Positions 32,335 to 32,512 of a stretch of 32,512 nt of DNA are shown here, in pieces. The DNA is from Deferribacterota bacterium (GTDB lineage Bacteria; Chrysiogenota; Deferribacteres; Deferribacterales; UBA228), in NCBI GenBank assembly GCA_034189185.1, contig JAXHVM010000005.1, positions 1 to 32,512 on the forward strand. Reading direction: 5' to 3'. Numbering within the stretch: position 1 is the first letter of the stretch; each line of letters begins with the position of its first letter. The notes beneath the pieces were generated by a model. The model saw nothing but the letters and a program-made list of their open reading frames with translations. It was not told the origin of the DNA and ran no database searches. Made by a program: the position numbers and the translations under genes.

Positions 32335-32512
32335 TATTATTAAAGAGATTAAATGCGTTGAAGGCAAGCCTATTGTCATACCCTATGACAACATAGATAC
32401 TGACAGGATAATCCCTGCTAGGTTTATGAAGACAACAACCTTTGAAAAACTAGGTGAATATTGCTTTTATGATGAGCGCTTTTCGAATGACGGTAAACCC
32501 TTGGATCATCCA
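32327..32512 (+). CDS. leuD: 3-isopropylmalate dehydratase small subunit (partial, runs off the window)
   Basis: An open frame of 62 codons continues to the last base. It begins MFNIIKEIKCVEGKPIVIPY and contains NIDTDRIIPARFMKTTTFE and GEYCFYDERF, which match the conserved N-terminus of the E. coli-type LeuD (DTDxIIPxxF, GEYLFYDWRF). The ATG overlaps the leuC stop by 8 bp, as expected for coupled subunits. The rest of the gene lies beyond the right edge. Confidence 0.9.
   Translation, partial: MFNIIKEIKCVEGKPIVIPYDNIDTDRIIPARFMKTTTFEKLGEYCFYDERFSNDGKPLDHP

Overview
This is an AT-rich window (roughly one third G+C by eye) from an anaerobic or facultatively anaerobic bacterium. Evidence for that is a monofunctional Ni-Fe carbon monoxide dehydrogenase with its nickel ATPase, a bacterial-type metG/ricT/holB/tmk housekeeping run, and an E. 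coli-type leuC-leuD pair. Low-GC Desulfobacterota, Deferribacterota or similar lineages fit, but the sequence alone does not fix the phylum. No rRNA, tRNA or CRISPR array was seen.

Region 1 (about 1-14.7 kb, plus strand) is an acyl-CoA metabolism island. It holds a 3-hydroxyacyl-CoA dehydrogenase, an HMG-CoA-synthase-like protein fused to a DUF35 zinc-ribbon/OB domain, its SCP2-type thiolase partner, two acyl-CoA dehydrogenases, an enoyl-CoA hydratase-family protein, four full-length AMP-forming acyl-CoA ligases and one truncated ligase. Short relics of ligase 3' ends lie between the genes, including a 46-bp perfect direct repeat. The island therefore appears to have grown and shrunk by recombination among ligase paralogues. 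Several enzymes have changed catalytic positions.

Region 2 (about 14.7-19.5 kb) is a patchwork: a decayed transposase relic abutting the truncated ligase, a less AT-rich B12-binding-type radical SAM gene with its own TTGACA promoter, about 0.7 kb without recognisable genes, and a lone FMN-type glutamate-synthase-domain protein with an N-terminal four-cysteine motif. A hairpin-rich spacer with three iterated repeats separates it from the convergent region 3.

Region 3 (19.5-30.8 kb, minus strand) reads MOSC-MogA fusion, tmk, holB, ricT, metG, tatD-family, a PAS-LytTR regulator, then after 121 bp cooS, cooC, a CooF-like ferredoxin and an FAD/NAD(P)H oxidoreductase. The regulator has the domain layout of the CO sensor RcoM and sits directly upstream of the CO dehydrogenase. 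The proposed system is CO-sensed expression of a CODH that passes electrons through ferredoxin to an FAD-dependent pyridine nucleotide oxidoreductase. No hydrogenase genes are seen beside it.

Region 4 (30.9 kb to the right edge, plus strand) is leuC followed by the start of leuD, cut by the window edge.
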